A model generated the notes under the pieces. The model saw only the letters and a list, made by a program, of their open reading frames with translations. It was not told the DNA's origin and searched no databases. From Aphanomyces cochlioides (Eukaryota; Oomycota; Saprolegniomycetes; Saprolegniales; Verrucalvaceae), in contig JAHQRK010000014.1 of the NCBI GenBank assembly GCA_019828595.1, positions 1,178,001 to 1,242,000 of the forward strand: 64,000 nt of DNA. Reading direction: 5' to 3'. Numbering within the stretch: position 1 is the stretch's first letter; each line of letters begins with the position of its first letter. The translations under genes were made by a program, and so were the position numbers. Below, piece by piece: positions 53,301-64,000 of this stretch.

Positions 53301-55967
53301 CTGTAGATCAGCTGATCTCGAACCAATTCAGTGCTGAAGCCTCTGGCAAACTTGATATTGTTGGGTTTTATGCACTTGATATAGTGCGGCGTAGTACTGT
53401 TTAACACGCCCATCAAACCACCGAGCTAATTTACTATTCAGCAATGATAACAAGTGAGCATACCTGAGCTTTGAATTTACTTGCCACAGTGGTAGAACCA
53501 GAGATTGAACTAGCTTGTCGATTATGTCTACTGGAAGGAGTGGATGGACCAGATTCGCCTCTTGGACTCTTTATGTTGGAGCACACAGATGCAGGGGCTG
53601 ACATGATTGATGATATCAACTTCAAAGAGCTAATAGGACATGGTGATAAACGAAGTTCGTTACTTGTCTCGACGTACCTGCTTCGCAATAACATCATCAA
53701 ATCTTCGTGCAAATTATCGTTGTTTTTGCTGATAAAACCGTTGATACTGTAAATCACATCTCCAGCGTAGTGTCGAATCACGAAATCGTCAGACTCAAAT
53801 CGAGGCTTTCCATAGTTGACATGTTTGTCCAAGTGCGTCTAGGAGTTATGACCTTGTGAAGTACGTGTCATCTTACCTGATGATAAATTGTTAGCAATTG
53901 GCGATCATTGATTTTTCTCTTCAACATAATTTGCTCATCAAGTAGCGGCATGATTCCAGACGGAGGCATTTGAATAAGATCCAAGCATTTCTATATACAT
54001 GGTACTATGGAACAAAATCAACTGCCGTACCTGATTGTCTTGAAACTCGATTACAGAAACAGAGATTCCTTCAGCGGCATATCTTTCCTAATTATATGTT
54101 AACGTGTTGTAGATGAAGCCACCACATACCTGCTCAAGTACAAACACATGCTTATTGAATTGTTGTTGCAACATTTCGTTTGTGTAATTGATGCATAATT
54201 GCTCGAAGCTGTTTGTAGGCATAATTTCGAACCCAAATATGTCCAAGATGCCGATGAATGATGAGTGTTTCGATTCAATGCTCGTGTTAATATGGCTGAT
54301 AAGATAATTGAATACTTCGCCATAAATATATTTGCAAAATGCCTGCTTAGCGTGATCGGCTTGCTCACACCTAGTGCACAAATTTAGATTATTAAATACC
54401 AATCACGAGTACGTCAATTTCATGTGCAAAATAGATCCACGACCAGTCACAGTAGTTTGAGTAGTAATTTTTTCCTCCAGCTCCGTGGGGTCAACTCCCA
54501 AAAGTGCTGCAATATTCTTCACAGGGACATCTAATTCGAAGAGAGTCTTTACCCCGAGACATAAAGTACTAACCGGGAGAGAATTGGGATGCTTCGTTTT
54601 CGTTCTGTTGGCCAACAAATTTAGCGTTTCCGAGTTTCAATATAGCTGCAAGGACTTGAAATATATCTTTTTGAATAATCGATGAAAATCCCAATTTATC
54701 CATTGCTGAGCGCATAACATGGAAATCTGCATCATCATCCACGCCATCAATCTCAATGCAGTTTCCGTAAGTCAAGAAGTCGTAGTCTGTTGCAATGCCC
54801 AAGCCCAATTCTTGTTTTTCATCAGACGAAAGTCCCGCCAGAATCTAAAATTGCAAATGAGGTTAAACGAGCTTGTTTGATACCTGATAGAAAATGTGAT
54901 AATTGCGCTCATTTGTTTCTGGCAAAACAATTCGGGTTTTCTCCAGTAGAAAGTGCTTTATAGCGACTCCACTTATACGACCCTCTTGATTGTACAAGAG
55001 TTGAATATATTTACCAAAACGGCTACTGTTGTCGTTACGAGATGTCTACAAAATAATGAAAAATGGTTCAAATGGGTGTACTACCTTGGCATTTCCAAAG
55101 GACTCAAGAACGTGATTAGAAAGCAAGACGCATTCCTCTATCTTTTCGTTCAAAGCGTTGGGAGTGTGCCCCTTAGGACCCTCTTCAACTTGACGACTGA
55201 CCACGGTCAAATATTTCATAATGTGCTTTGAAGCCTCTGTTTTCCCTGCTCCACTCTCGCCGCTCACAATGATCGATTGGGCAGTGCTTTCGGAGAGTCT
55301 TACAGCCCGCATGTTGCGGAATGCCCGTTCTGCAATGGTAAACAGGTGGGGCGTTTTGAGTTCACAATCAAGCTTGGTTTTTGCCGCAGCCATGAACCCT
55401 GTAATATCATAGAGCAAGGGAATACTCTTGTACGGGTTGATTGAAATCAAAATGTCCGTCGTGAAGGTGTAAATGTTGTCGTCCAGAAATCGACGATGGA
55501 GGACAGCCAATAACGGAGCTTCATGCATGTTATTCATTTGAGCTAAGTCAACGTGATCCACAAGATGTGAAGGGTCGAATCCAAGCATTGCTGAAGAGGC
55601 AACTCTCTTCACGTATGTTATATAGTTGCTGTGCATCTTCGCGTACCTGTTGTTTCTCGTCGGGACTGTCTGGAACAAAGACATCAGCAATATCGTTCTC
55701 AACTGCAGTAATTTCCGCCATTCGCCACAAGACTTTGGCATCTGGAACCCAGACGCGCGAGCCAACCTACTATGAGCTCAGACGTTGCGAAAGTGGTTTC
55801 TTTACCTGAAGATGGGAGATATCAACGCCCACAACATTAGGAGTTTTCATTAAGATGGATTCTCCTTTCCTTGGAGTCGAAGGTGGGAGCTTTAACCCGC
55901 TAACCTTCTTCATGGTTGACGCGTGGGCAGGATCTCGAAGTTCATGGGACTTGGACTTGGCAGACAT
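50371..55967 (-). CDS. Unconventional myosin with IQ motifs, ankyrin repeats and PH domain
   Basis: The ATG at 55967 is [19 protein letters not shown] small SH3-like N-terminus ([18 protein letters not shown]) precedes a full motor: P-loop [12 protein letters not shown], switch [11 protein letters not shown], switch II DIFGFE with [15 protein letters not shown], the actin-loop [11 protein letters not shown] and the SH1-like [13 protein letters not shown]. At least six IQ motifs follow ([55 protein letters not shown] and others). The tail has ankyrin repeats ([38 protein letters not shown]), a PH domain ([20 protein letters not shown] to [10 protein letters not shown]), then further ankyrin units ([23 protein letters not shown]). 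Oomycetes are known for such myosin tail expansions. All motor residues checked are present, so it should be active. There are roughly twenty introns of 38-60 nt; the 3' end (stop at 50371) is the least certain. Confidence 0.85.
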
Positions 55968-56979
55968 TATGATCTATCAACGCAAAACAATATTTGACGG
56001 TTCAACGGACGCAATGCACAAGGAATTCGTTATTCAATCCAATTCGCGGTGATTGGTGCTCTTGCTTGATTCTCCGCCTGGGAAACCGTCAAGCTCGGTC
56101 AATTTGCTAGTCCAAGATAAATTTCACAGTTTTGAAGTGACACACTTGATATTGAATAAATGACTCGAACAACAGATAAATTACCATTCACGTCAGTGTA
56201 ACCGAACTGATTGCGTTCATTTCTCCAAATCTTCAAGTAATTAGTCAATTTAAATGGGGTGAAGTTTGGGTGTATTAACCAGCCCTTGAATTGGAGAGCA
56301 ACTCGCCTCGTGGTATAAATATTTCACAACTTCTCCTGAAAAAAACTGGAGACTTGCAAAGAAAATACCGACACAACCATTTTGATGCAAAAATGACGTT
56401 ATACAAACTTCAAATGAATTAAAATGGAATGTTTCGAACATGTTTTCAAACATTTAAAACGTTGGTATTGCACTATTCAAGGTTCATGATCGAGGACAAT
56501 ATAAGAAAATGCTCAAGTAAATCTTAAATAGTGTATGCGTCAACAAATTGAAACATTTTCGAAACATATCAAAATTCCACAAACGACAATAATACCCTGA
56601 TATAAAGTTTGATAATGGGATTAGCTAAATTAATTGGGCACTGTATACGATACTTTTAAACCAAATATTTGTATGAATTATGTTAAACAGGATATAGATT
56701 TTAAGTAGACGGCGAAAATCAAAAATGTTTTTGATTTGACTTCTTAATAGTAAATATTGATTGGACATAATGAAAATTCTTAAATAGATTTTGATTGGAT
56801 AAGTAAATAGCCAATCATTTTACTAGATTTGCTGGGTCGAATTCTGCTCCCGCCTGAGTTGTCGGCACTTATTCGCGCGATTTCCTTGGAGGACTAAGCC
56901 ATCTCAGACGCTCGTCCCGGGCTCATTTTCAGGCCTCCACGGACTAAAGGACGTCAAATATACATTGTGCTCTCACCAT
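55968..56979. other. Divergent intergenic region between myosin and REV1
   Basis: About 1 kb. It contains the second copy of the dispersed repeat (56330..56590). Nothing else is recognisable; it should contain both promoters. Confidence 0.5.
56330..56590 (-). repeat. Dispersed repeat, copy B (uninterrupted)
   Basis: It is the reverse complement of the repeat at 44265..44935 without the 360-bp insertion, and so shows the pre-insertion site ACGTTTTAAATGTTTG. It is diverged by scattered substitutions and small indels. Confidence 0.7.
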
Positions 56980-59900
56980 ATGCACGCACAGTCCAATGTA
57001 TTTCATGCAGAGAGAAATGTCGATGAGGCAACAGCACCGCTCTTTGGACAGCCACCTCCAAGCCTTAGCTTTGGCCAGTATATGGCGTCAAAGATTAAGA
57101 AGTTGAGGCACCAAAATGAAGTCATTAAAAAGACAAGCCGCATTTTTGAAGGTGTTGCTATCTATGTGAATGGAAGAACAGAACCAAGCAAGGAAGTGTT
57201 GAGAACCATAATATTGCAACATGGTGGCCAATTTGAAGCATACTTGACAGGGCGTGTCACTCATATGATTGCTGAGCATGTTGCAGACTCGAAACTGAGA
57301 GAGATTATGTAAGTTGAATCTATCGTGTTACACTCATGACTGGTAGGAAAATGAAAAAGCCTCTCCCTATCGTTCACCCCAAATGGATTGAGGCTTCCTT
57401 GGCAGCCAAAAAGAGATGTTCTATCCATCCATACGTTTATACGAGATTCAATGATCCCTTGCAACATACACTTTCATCACATTCGCTGTTAACACATGAG
57501 ACTCCAACAACGTCTACACATCACGTGCTGAATCCACAACCAGTTGAAAGTATTCCAAGCCAAATCCCGTCTACTTCTCCTAAATACCCCGCCACTCGAA
57601 ACAACGACCAATTATGTCCAGTTCGCCATATTCAGAGTAATTGTCCCCAAGAAAACAATTCGAACCAGACGATTGATCAAGTGCCATTTCGTCCAAAAAC
57701 AAAGGAAAGCGTATTGCAACGTTACGAAAATCCTTTCAAAATTTCTTCCCCAGTCATGAAACCCGTTATTCCTGTATTGTGTCAAAACTCAGAAGACAAA
57801 CGTACCCTGTATCCATCAACCGAATCAGTCCCAACTCCTGTACAAATTTCAACTAGTTCTGTGTTAATGAATGATACTTTGAGATTGCAATCTCTCGAAG
57901 ACAATGAAACAGATATATGCATCCCGGTGCACCCAGAGAAATTTGCCAAGGGTTCACAAGGTCAGAAAGTGCCAATCAAATCTACACCTATCTTTGACAC
58001 GAAATCCACAACACGGAGTTTCGGACAATATATGTCTTCCAAAATATCAAAATTGAGGCAACAAAATCTTGGCCTAAAACAGCTAAGCCAAGTTTTTAAT
58101 GGGGTCACAATATTTGTCAATGGTAGAACTGTTCCCAGCAAGGAAGTGCTGCGCAGACTTATTTTACAACATGGCGGCAAGTTCGAAAACTACCTAACAA
58201 AGGAGGTCACTCACATGGTTGCTGAGCACGTTTCAGATTCGAAATTGCGTGAATTACAGTACGTAAATGATCTCTTTTTTTCTTACTTGTCTCTAGAACT
58301 CGAATAAAGCCTTTACCCATTGTCCATCCAAGCTGGTTAGTTGATTCAATTGCTCAAAACAAGCGATGTCCCATTAAGGAGTACTTATTTTGTCGGAGCC
58401 AAAACCAGGCGCAGTTTGTGCTGCCGCTCTCTTTCGTTCCTGGCAAAGATAATTTGAAAAGTGTTGACCCACTAGCTGTTGCTTCATCTATTGATGAGAA
58501 TTTTGGCGATCAACCTATACCATCTATTACTGCAGAGCTCCCAGATGTCCCCAACCCTAAAGCGTCCATGATTGAAGAGACATCCAATGATTTATCTCCT
58601 ACTCCCACTCAAGAATTACCATCCCAGTTCTACGAGAGCCAAACACAAATACAATCTCCGCAAGCTTCATCAACACTGAAATTGTCACAGGCATTATCTG
58701 AAGCGACTCTTTTATTGGACTCGCCAGCTTCACTTGTCTCAACTTTAGTTCTGTCTCCTGTTGGTTCTTTTTCAAACATGTTCGACCGTTGCGTTAACTC
58801 ACAAACTTCGGATGACTCTCCCAGTGGAAATACGCAGAAATTGTCATGCTCCAAAAACAGCGACATAAGTCTTGGAGAAGGTGCTTCCCCCGAAGTTTTT
58901 GAAATTGACCCAAAAGAACGCTTACATGATAGTCGTCCAGGAACTTTGAATGATATGTTGTCTGAAGAGAATCCATGCATCAATGAGTTTGACTCCCAAA
59001 CTGATGAACAGGAAGATTTCATTTACAGTCAAATGGTCGGCGAAGAATATAATCGATCAGTCGAAGAAATTTCGACCGACAAGAAAACGAATGCACTTGG
59101 CACAAATCAAAACACAACATTTCGTCCAATAAAGTCTACAAGAGATGGTGCTGCTGCCTTTGTGGCATCATTCTTTGCCAATTCCCGACTCCATCATATC
59201 GGTTCGTGGAAACTGTTTTATCAACAGCATGTCGCCGAGTTTATGCGTGAATCGACAATTTCGATGAAGGAATGTGTCTTTGGGTCATGTGAAAAAAACG
59301 ACCGCAACATTCTTCACGTTGATATGGACTGTTTCTTTGTTTCCGTAGCGATTCGAAACTTACCACCCGTGTATCAAACACTACCTGTTGCAGTGGCTCA
59401 TTCTGGTTATTCATCCCACAATTCTGGTGAAGCAATACATGGAAAGCAACCATCGAATGTAATTCATTTTTAATTTTTCCTTTTCTATGCAATTGTAGAA
59501 AAAACAAGGAACGTCGGAGATTTCTTCTTGTAATTACATTGCACGCTCCAAGGGACTCAAAGCTGGAATGTTCATGGAAACGGTAAGATGTCAAGAATTG
59601 ATGTATATTCTAACATTAAAGTAGGCTAAGGAACTCTGTCCAAACTTAATTGTGCTTCCTTACGACTTCACTGCAATTGAAGAGGTATCTTCATTTGTAG
59701 GTCGTAATAAAGCAACGCGGACTTTTAGGTGTCGTGCCAACTGTACAAAATATTCTTTAGATTTACCCCAGCGGTACAAGCCATGAGTTGCGACGAGGCA
59801 TACTTAGAATTACCAAAAGGAAGATGTGGAGTCGAAGTTGCAAAAGAAATCCGAAAGGCAATTTATGAAACAACTAAGTGCAATGCTAGTGTTGGAGTGT

Positions 59901-61434
59901 CTTACAACATCCTTCTGGCGAGGTGAGATTTATTTAGAAACTCGATTCAATCGAATGTATGTAGACTCGCTACAAAATATGCCAAGCCAAATAACGTATT
60001 TCAAATTACGTCTTCGAATGTCGACGACCTCCTAAAGGATTTATATGTGCGCGACTTACCGGGCGTAGGGTTGTTTTCATTTCCGACTATATCGTAACTT
60101 GCGTCTAGGCGAGTGTTGCAATCGAAATTAGCAGAATTCGGTGTTGAAGTGTGCTCAGATTTGCTCAAATGGCCAGAATCGGACCTTTGTGCTCAAGTGG
60201 GAGCTAAAACTGGAAAAATGATACTTCGGTTTTCACGTGGTGTTGATAGCAGACCTCTGGAAATTGCTTCTGTAGTTAAATCTGTGTCTGCCGAAGTCAA
60301 CTACGGAGTACGATTGTCGAACAACGATGAAGCAATCGAATTTATTGAAGCACTCGCAAAGGAAGTGCACTGTCGTTTGGAGGCCACTTGCTGCCTTGCA
60401 GGTGCAATAGCATTGAAGCTAAAAATTCGCCATCCCGATGCCCCACTTGAACCGGTGCTAATATTTTTTGCCTTTTTCGATTTACATAACGACTTATAGA
60501 CGAAGTTTATGGGTCACGGATGGACTAATGATACCAGCAAATCAATTCGTTTCAACGCACCGACAGATAGTTTAGAGAATATAGTTTCAACGAGCATAAA
60601 TCTTTGGAAGCAGCTTCAGGTTGTTCCTCAAGAATTGCGAGGTGCAGGGATACAACTGTCCAGGCTCTGCCACACACATACCCACATCAACTCCGGGCCA
60701 TCCATTTTTGCACAAGCTCCCAAGAAAGCTGGCACTTATGGTAGATCCGATATACTTCCACCGAAGCCTGTCAAGTAAGTTCGCTACAAGGAAAAGAAAG
60801 AATAAATTTGTGTAGTATTGCCATTTCGAAACGATCAGCTCATCCGACACTGTCACAAATTGATCAAGATGTTTTAGTCAATTTGCCCGAGGCAATTCAG
60901 CGTGAAATCTTGCATGACATTGCGAAGCCGACCATACCAACCTCCTATTCTCAAATCGATCAAGATGTGCTGCGTTCACTTCCCAAACCCATGCGGCAAG
61001 AAATTCAGCAACAATATCCGAAAAAAGTGCTGTTTCGTCCATCAGTTCAAAACAAAACAAAAATACCACTGAAAAAATCTTCAAAACCGCCTTTGAGGGA
61101 GCAAGGGCCTCATATTCGCTTTTCACAAATTGATTCAGACGTTTGGCTCGCCTTACCGCAATCTATCCAAAACGAACTATCTGAGCTAAATGGGACTAAT
61201 TTCAAAGCAGCACAGATGGATACTACATCTATTGAAGCAATGACTCCTGTCATACTCGAGAAAATATCAAAATTTGGGCTGGCAGAAGTGGTTCCAATTC
61301 TTCGTGGACTTAAACGTCATTGTACCGACCCATGCCAATTCAACACTCTCTTGGACAAATGCAATGCCCTCGTCAAAGATATTTATGGGCATCCCTTGTC
61401 TTTTTCTGTGGTCGCTCCGTTCGATTCTTCTTGA
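56980..61434 (+). CDS. REV1: DNA repair protein REV1, Y-family polymerase with two BRCT copies and three UBMs
   Basis: The ATG is at 56980 (MHAQSNVFHAERNVDEATAP). About ten introns are present. The N-terminus has two homologous BRCT blocks, each preceded by SFGQYM-SKI-KLR and containing VNGRT-PSKEVLR and ILQHGG-FE-YLT-VTHM-AEHV-DSKLRE, ending in PLPIVHP-W. A Ser/Pro-rich linker follows. The polymerase domain has the catalytic ILHVDMDCFFVSV, ARSKGLKAGMF, MSCDEAYLEL, NASVGVSYNILLARLATKYAKP, the helix-hairpin-helix LPGVGRVLQSKL and a little-finger. The C-terminal part has three ubiquitin-binding motifs (SQIDQDVLVNLP, SQIDQDVLRSLP, SQIDSDVWLALP) and a helical C-terminal domain like the one that binds other translesion polymerases. 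All three acidic catalytic residues are present. REV1 inserts dCMP opposite damage and scaffolds translesion synthesis. The 3' end overlaps the Myb gene antisense. Confidence 0.93.
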
Positions 61435-62479
61435 GATGGGAGAATTTTATGCCATCGATTCTTAATCATGTTTGCTGATCGTCCTGCGACAAAATTTGAA
61501 CAAAGACTAAATATAATCGACTACCGTGCAACAAGGTTGCGAGGAAAGTCCACTGGTTTGGATGAGTTTTGATGGCTTTGAGCAAGATTTCGTCCTCAGC
61601 TTTGGTCCAAGGTCCCTCGACAGATATTACCACAAAGTGCCATTGCTAAAATTACCTTGTTTAATTCGGGATGCACATGATTGCAATAGCGCTCACGACA
61701 TTGTTTCCCAACACGACCTGGAAAATTCTGTCCAATCTAATCGTGCATTTATGGAAGTGACGAAAATGCATCGGTTAAACCTGTGTCCATGAGGGGCCGA
61801 AACGGTCAAAGAGTCGTGCAAGCAAGGCGTCCTCTTCGGCAGTCCATGTTCCTTTGAAAGCAAATCCGAAATTTGTCTTGTGTTTGCTCGTACCTTTCCC
61901 TTTCTTCAACCCCGGCTTAAGTACAGTATTCCAATGCTGCCGGCATTGTAGATCAGTTCTCTTTGGGAAATGTGAAGCAATCCATAACCAAGAATAAAGA
62001 GGTTTCTTCATGCACAATTTCTCGAGTTTATCGTTCTCTTCTTGTGTCCACTCGGGGATCACATTTGTTTGAGATGAAGTTGCCTTTTGCATCAGTTTGT
62101 TTTCGTCGCGTAGCATTTGTCTATATTGATTCTTAACATTATCGGCACTTCGACCAGGAAGGAGTTGAGCAATTTTAGCCCATGGAGTCTATCATTCTAT
62201 CAGCCAAAAAATAGACCGCATTTTCATTACTTTGTTTAGTTCGTTGTACTGAATAAGTGCTTTCCGCAAAATTGCCTTTTCCTCTTCTGTCCATTCGTCT
62301 CGGCGAATGGTTGGGTCTAGATAATTAACATACCTCTCCCTGCACTCTTTTCGATTTCGTGGCGTCGATATGTCGTCTGAAGTGGCGAATTGCTCACTAA
62401 TCACACTCCACTTTTTTCCATACTGCTCTACGAGCTTCTTCAATCGAGCATCATCCTCGACAGTCCACGCTCCACCCAT
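61383..62479 (-). CDS. Five-repeat Myb/SANT protein
   Basis: The ATG at 62479 starts MGGAWTVEDDARLKKLVEQY. Introns of about 38-45 nt (first ending at TPWAKIAQLLPGR, then after WTQ, after PELNK, and inside LLHGRSANM) join frames into one product. Five Myb repeats can be read: AWTVEDDARLK..RECRERY; EWTEEEKAILRK..PWAKIAQLLPGRSADNVKNQ; EWTQEENDKLEKL..RTDLQCRQHWNTV; TWTAEEDALLARLF..IGQNFPGRVGKQCRERY; PWTKAEDEILLKAI..LLHGRSANMIKNRW. The stop is TAA at 61383..61385, inside the REV1 coding region. Tandem repeats with Trp and KQCRERY-type recognition helices point to a DNA-binding regulator; 4- and 5-repeat forms include SNAPC4 and oomycete Myb proteins. The exact class is not certain. Confidence 0.8.
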
Positions 62480-63330
62480 CAGTCAGCTTGTCATACGTCT
62501 CCAGGAAAATTTGTCCACGCCAGCTGCCTCAGCTTCCTTTCACCTCGTACGTGCTCTTGAACTCCTGAGATGTCGTTTGTGCTCTCGCCGTTCATTCGCT
62601 GACTGTTCGCATGCTACGGATATTACTCATACATCCGGATAAACTGATTTCCCAACAACCTTTCAAAAGTACACCAGGCATGAGGAGGGCGAGTCGTCAT
62701 GCGATCTTGATCGATGAGATATGTCTCAATGGTATCTCTTCATTGCGTTCTCTCACTATATGCGTAACAAGCTGGTTCGTACTCTGCTTTTGTATTTAAT
62801 TTCCTTGGACATGTTGGGCCCACTCTTGTGGATACATGCTGGGTATGTTGGGACATTGACAGCTCATCGGCGTTGGGACTTCTTCTGCCGCTTGAGCCCC
62901 TCGTTTGTTCGTGAACGACAAGTCAAAAATTTTCAACTATAACGAGCCAAACACACATTGACAATCCACCAGCAATCGCATGTCGGGCAAGGCAAGTGAT
63001 ATCGAAATGCACAGGGAGACCCGAACTCAAGATTCTGAGGATTGGCCAATCGACGGCGACTCGATCTCCGTTGAAATATTTCGAACTTGGGGGCGGTCGT
63101 AATAAAATTATTGGCTGGGATTTGCATTTTTAATGGATTCATTGAGAGTTTTTTATAAATCTGTATATATTTTTATTTATGGAGTGTCGAGATATCAAAT
63201 AAAATAAAAATGCGAACAAAGTAAAGAACAAGCTCACGCATTAAATTTCGAGATTTTGTTGGTAACTCGACGTATACTGAACTCGAGATAGAGACCAATT
63301 TCGATTGTGCCGACTCCAGGCCAAGTGACG
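62480..63330. other. Divergent intergenic region between Myb and GH5 genes
   Basis: About 850 bp with outward-facing starts on both sides. No gene is seen; frames are shadow-like. An AT-rich stretch around 63150-63210 may include core promoter DNA for the glycosidase, but no defined element was recognised. Confidence 0.5.
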
Positions 63331-64000
63331 ATGCGCAAGTCGGAAGACATTCAAGCGACGTCGGAGACCGCACCTGTCATCGGAAGCGATGGCAAGAGTA
63401 TTCGACGCAAGCAAAAGTTTGGTGGACGCCGCTCAGTTTGGCCAGGAGCTTTGGCGTTGATTGTCGGCATTGCGGCCGCGACGGGTGCCTTGGTCTATTG
63501 GGGCGTTTATGAACATAAGGCCATGCTCGGCCGTCAACCAAATGACGCAAACTTGGCACAGATTTATGGCTCTGGACACACTATTACGGATGGTACTGCC
63601 ACCAACACGACCGACGAATCCATTGAAGTCACCAACCCTACTGAATACAAGGACATGATGTGCTCGCAGATCAACTACTTGTCGAAAGGAAACAAGATTT
63701 ACACTGTCTCGAAGGGCAAAGAAACTCCCTTTGTGATTAAAGGCGTTAACTGGCTCGGCATGGAAGGTTGGGACCACTGTATAACAGGATTATGGGACGG
63801 CGCCCGTGATGGCAATTCCTTTTACCGAATTGCACAATTTTTGAGTGCACAAGGTTTCAACACGGTCCGTTTTCCACTCGATGTATGGACCTTGGCGAAC
63901 AATACTAAGATCAAGACGAACTTCAACACCAACTCGCAGCGTGCGTTGGCTTCTGTCAAGACTTACATCGACTTGATCACTCGTTTGACGGAAGGTTTTG
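63331..64000 (+). CDS. GH5-family glycosidase with N-terminal membrane anchor (C-terminus off the window)
   Basis: The ATG at 63331 reads MRKSEDIQATSETAPVIGSD. A basic cytoplasmic segment (IRRKQKFGGRRS) precedes one membrane helix (ALALIVGIAAATGALVYWG), so this is a type II membrane protein. An Asn/Thr-rich stem follows, then the start of a glycoside hydrolase family 5 barrel: FVIKGVNWLGMEGWDHCI, FLSAQGFNTVRFPLDVW and a helix to the right edge. The KGVNWFG-type beginning and GFNTVRFP motif are characteristic of GH5 cellulases/exo-glucanases. The catalytic Glu residues lie beyond the window. It likely acts on beta-glucan at the cell surface, perhaps in cell-wall remodelling, which is inference. 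The frame is open to base 64000. Confidence 0.8.
   Translation, partial: MRKSEDIQATSETAPVIGSDGKSIRRKQKFGGRRSVWPGALALIVGIAAATGALVYWGVYEHKAMLGRQPNDANLAQIYGSGHTITDGTATNTTDESIEVTNPTEYKDMMCSQINYLSKGNKIYTVSKGKETPFVIKGVNWLGMEGWDHCITGLWDGARDGNSFYRIAQFLSAQGFNTVRFPLDVWTLANNTKIKTNFNTNSQRALASVKTYIDLITRLTEGF

Overview
The window is nuclear DNA from a eukaryote, most likely an oomycete and probably a Saprolegnia/Achlya/Thraustotheca relative. The evidence is dense genes on both strands, GT-AG introns of only about 38-51 nt that resolve almost every broken reading frame, oomycete-type architectures (a myosin with ankyrin repeats and a PH domain, a cysteine protease with Cys-rich prodomain modules, a bacterial-type FadH), and Ty3/Gypsy and PIF/Harbinger-like mobile elements. 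Lineage is inferred from gene content only.

Layout. 1-12.7 kb, all minus strand: PPWD1 (WD40 + cyclophilin) followed by a giant SPRY/LamG protein that runs off the left edge. This region is cut by an apparently perfect 4,324-bp tandem duplication (3579-7902 and 7903-12226), leaving one intact PPWD1, one 5'-truncated PPWD1, one apparently intact giant gene and one 3'-truncated chimera. 13-18 kb: an Mlf1-interacting-protein-like gene facing a decayed inverted copy, a cathepsin-like protease, and a La-domain RNA-binding protein followed by a long AT-rich palindrome. 19.5-25.4 kb: a recently inserted Ty3/Gypsy chromovirus with nearly identical LTRs, a 5-bp target duplication, but broken gag and pol. 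25.8-29.5 kb: a TIR element with a transposase remnant, a DTW-domain tRNA-modification enzyme and a CBS-domain protein. 31.9-35.8 kb: FadH, a TIR element and a decayed FadH copy. 36-42.8 kb: gene-poor, with one intact-looking Harbinger-type transposase. 42.8-49.9 kb: an unrecognised multi-exon gene, a dispersed repeat split by a 360-bp MITE, a PA-domain secreted protein, a PH-domain protein, a UBAC2-like rhomboid/UBA protein and a RING-finger protein. 50.4-64 kb: a myosin, REV1 with duplicated BRCT and three ubiquitin-binding motifs, a five-repeat Myb protein whose coding end overlaps REV1 antisense, and the start of a membrane-anchored GH5 glycosidase.

The genes do not form one pathway. Most are housekeeping functions (splicing-associated isomerase, translesion synthesis, tRNA modification, fatty-acid oxidation, ER quality control). 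The distinctive content is structural: the exact tandem duplication, inverted and tandem gene decay, and several mobile elements whose insertion can be read directly, including a filled and an empty site of one dispersed repeat. I found no convincing wholly new system.
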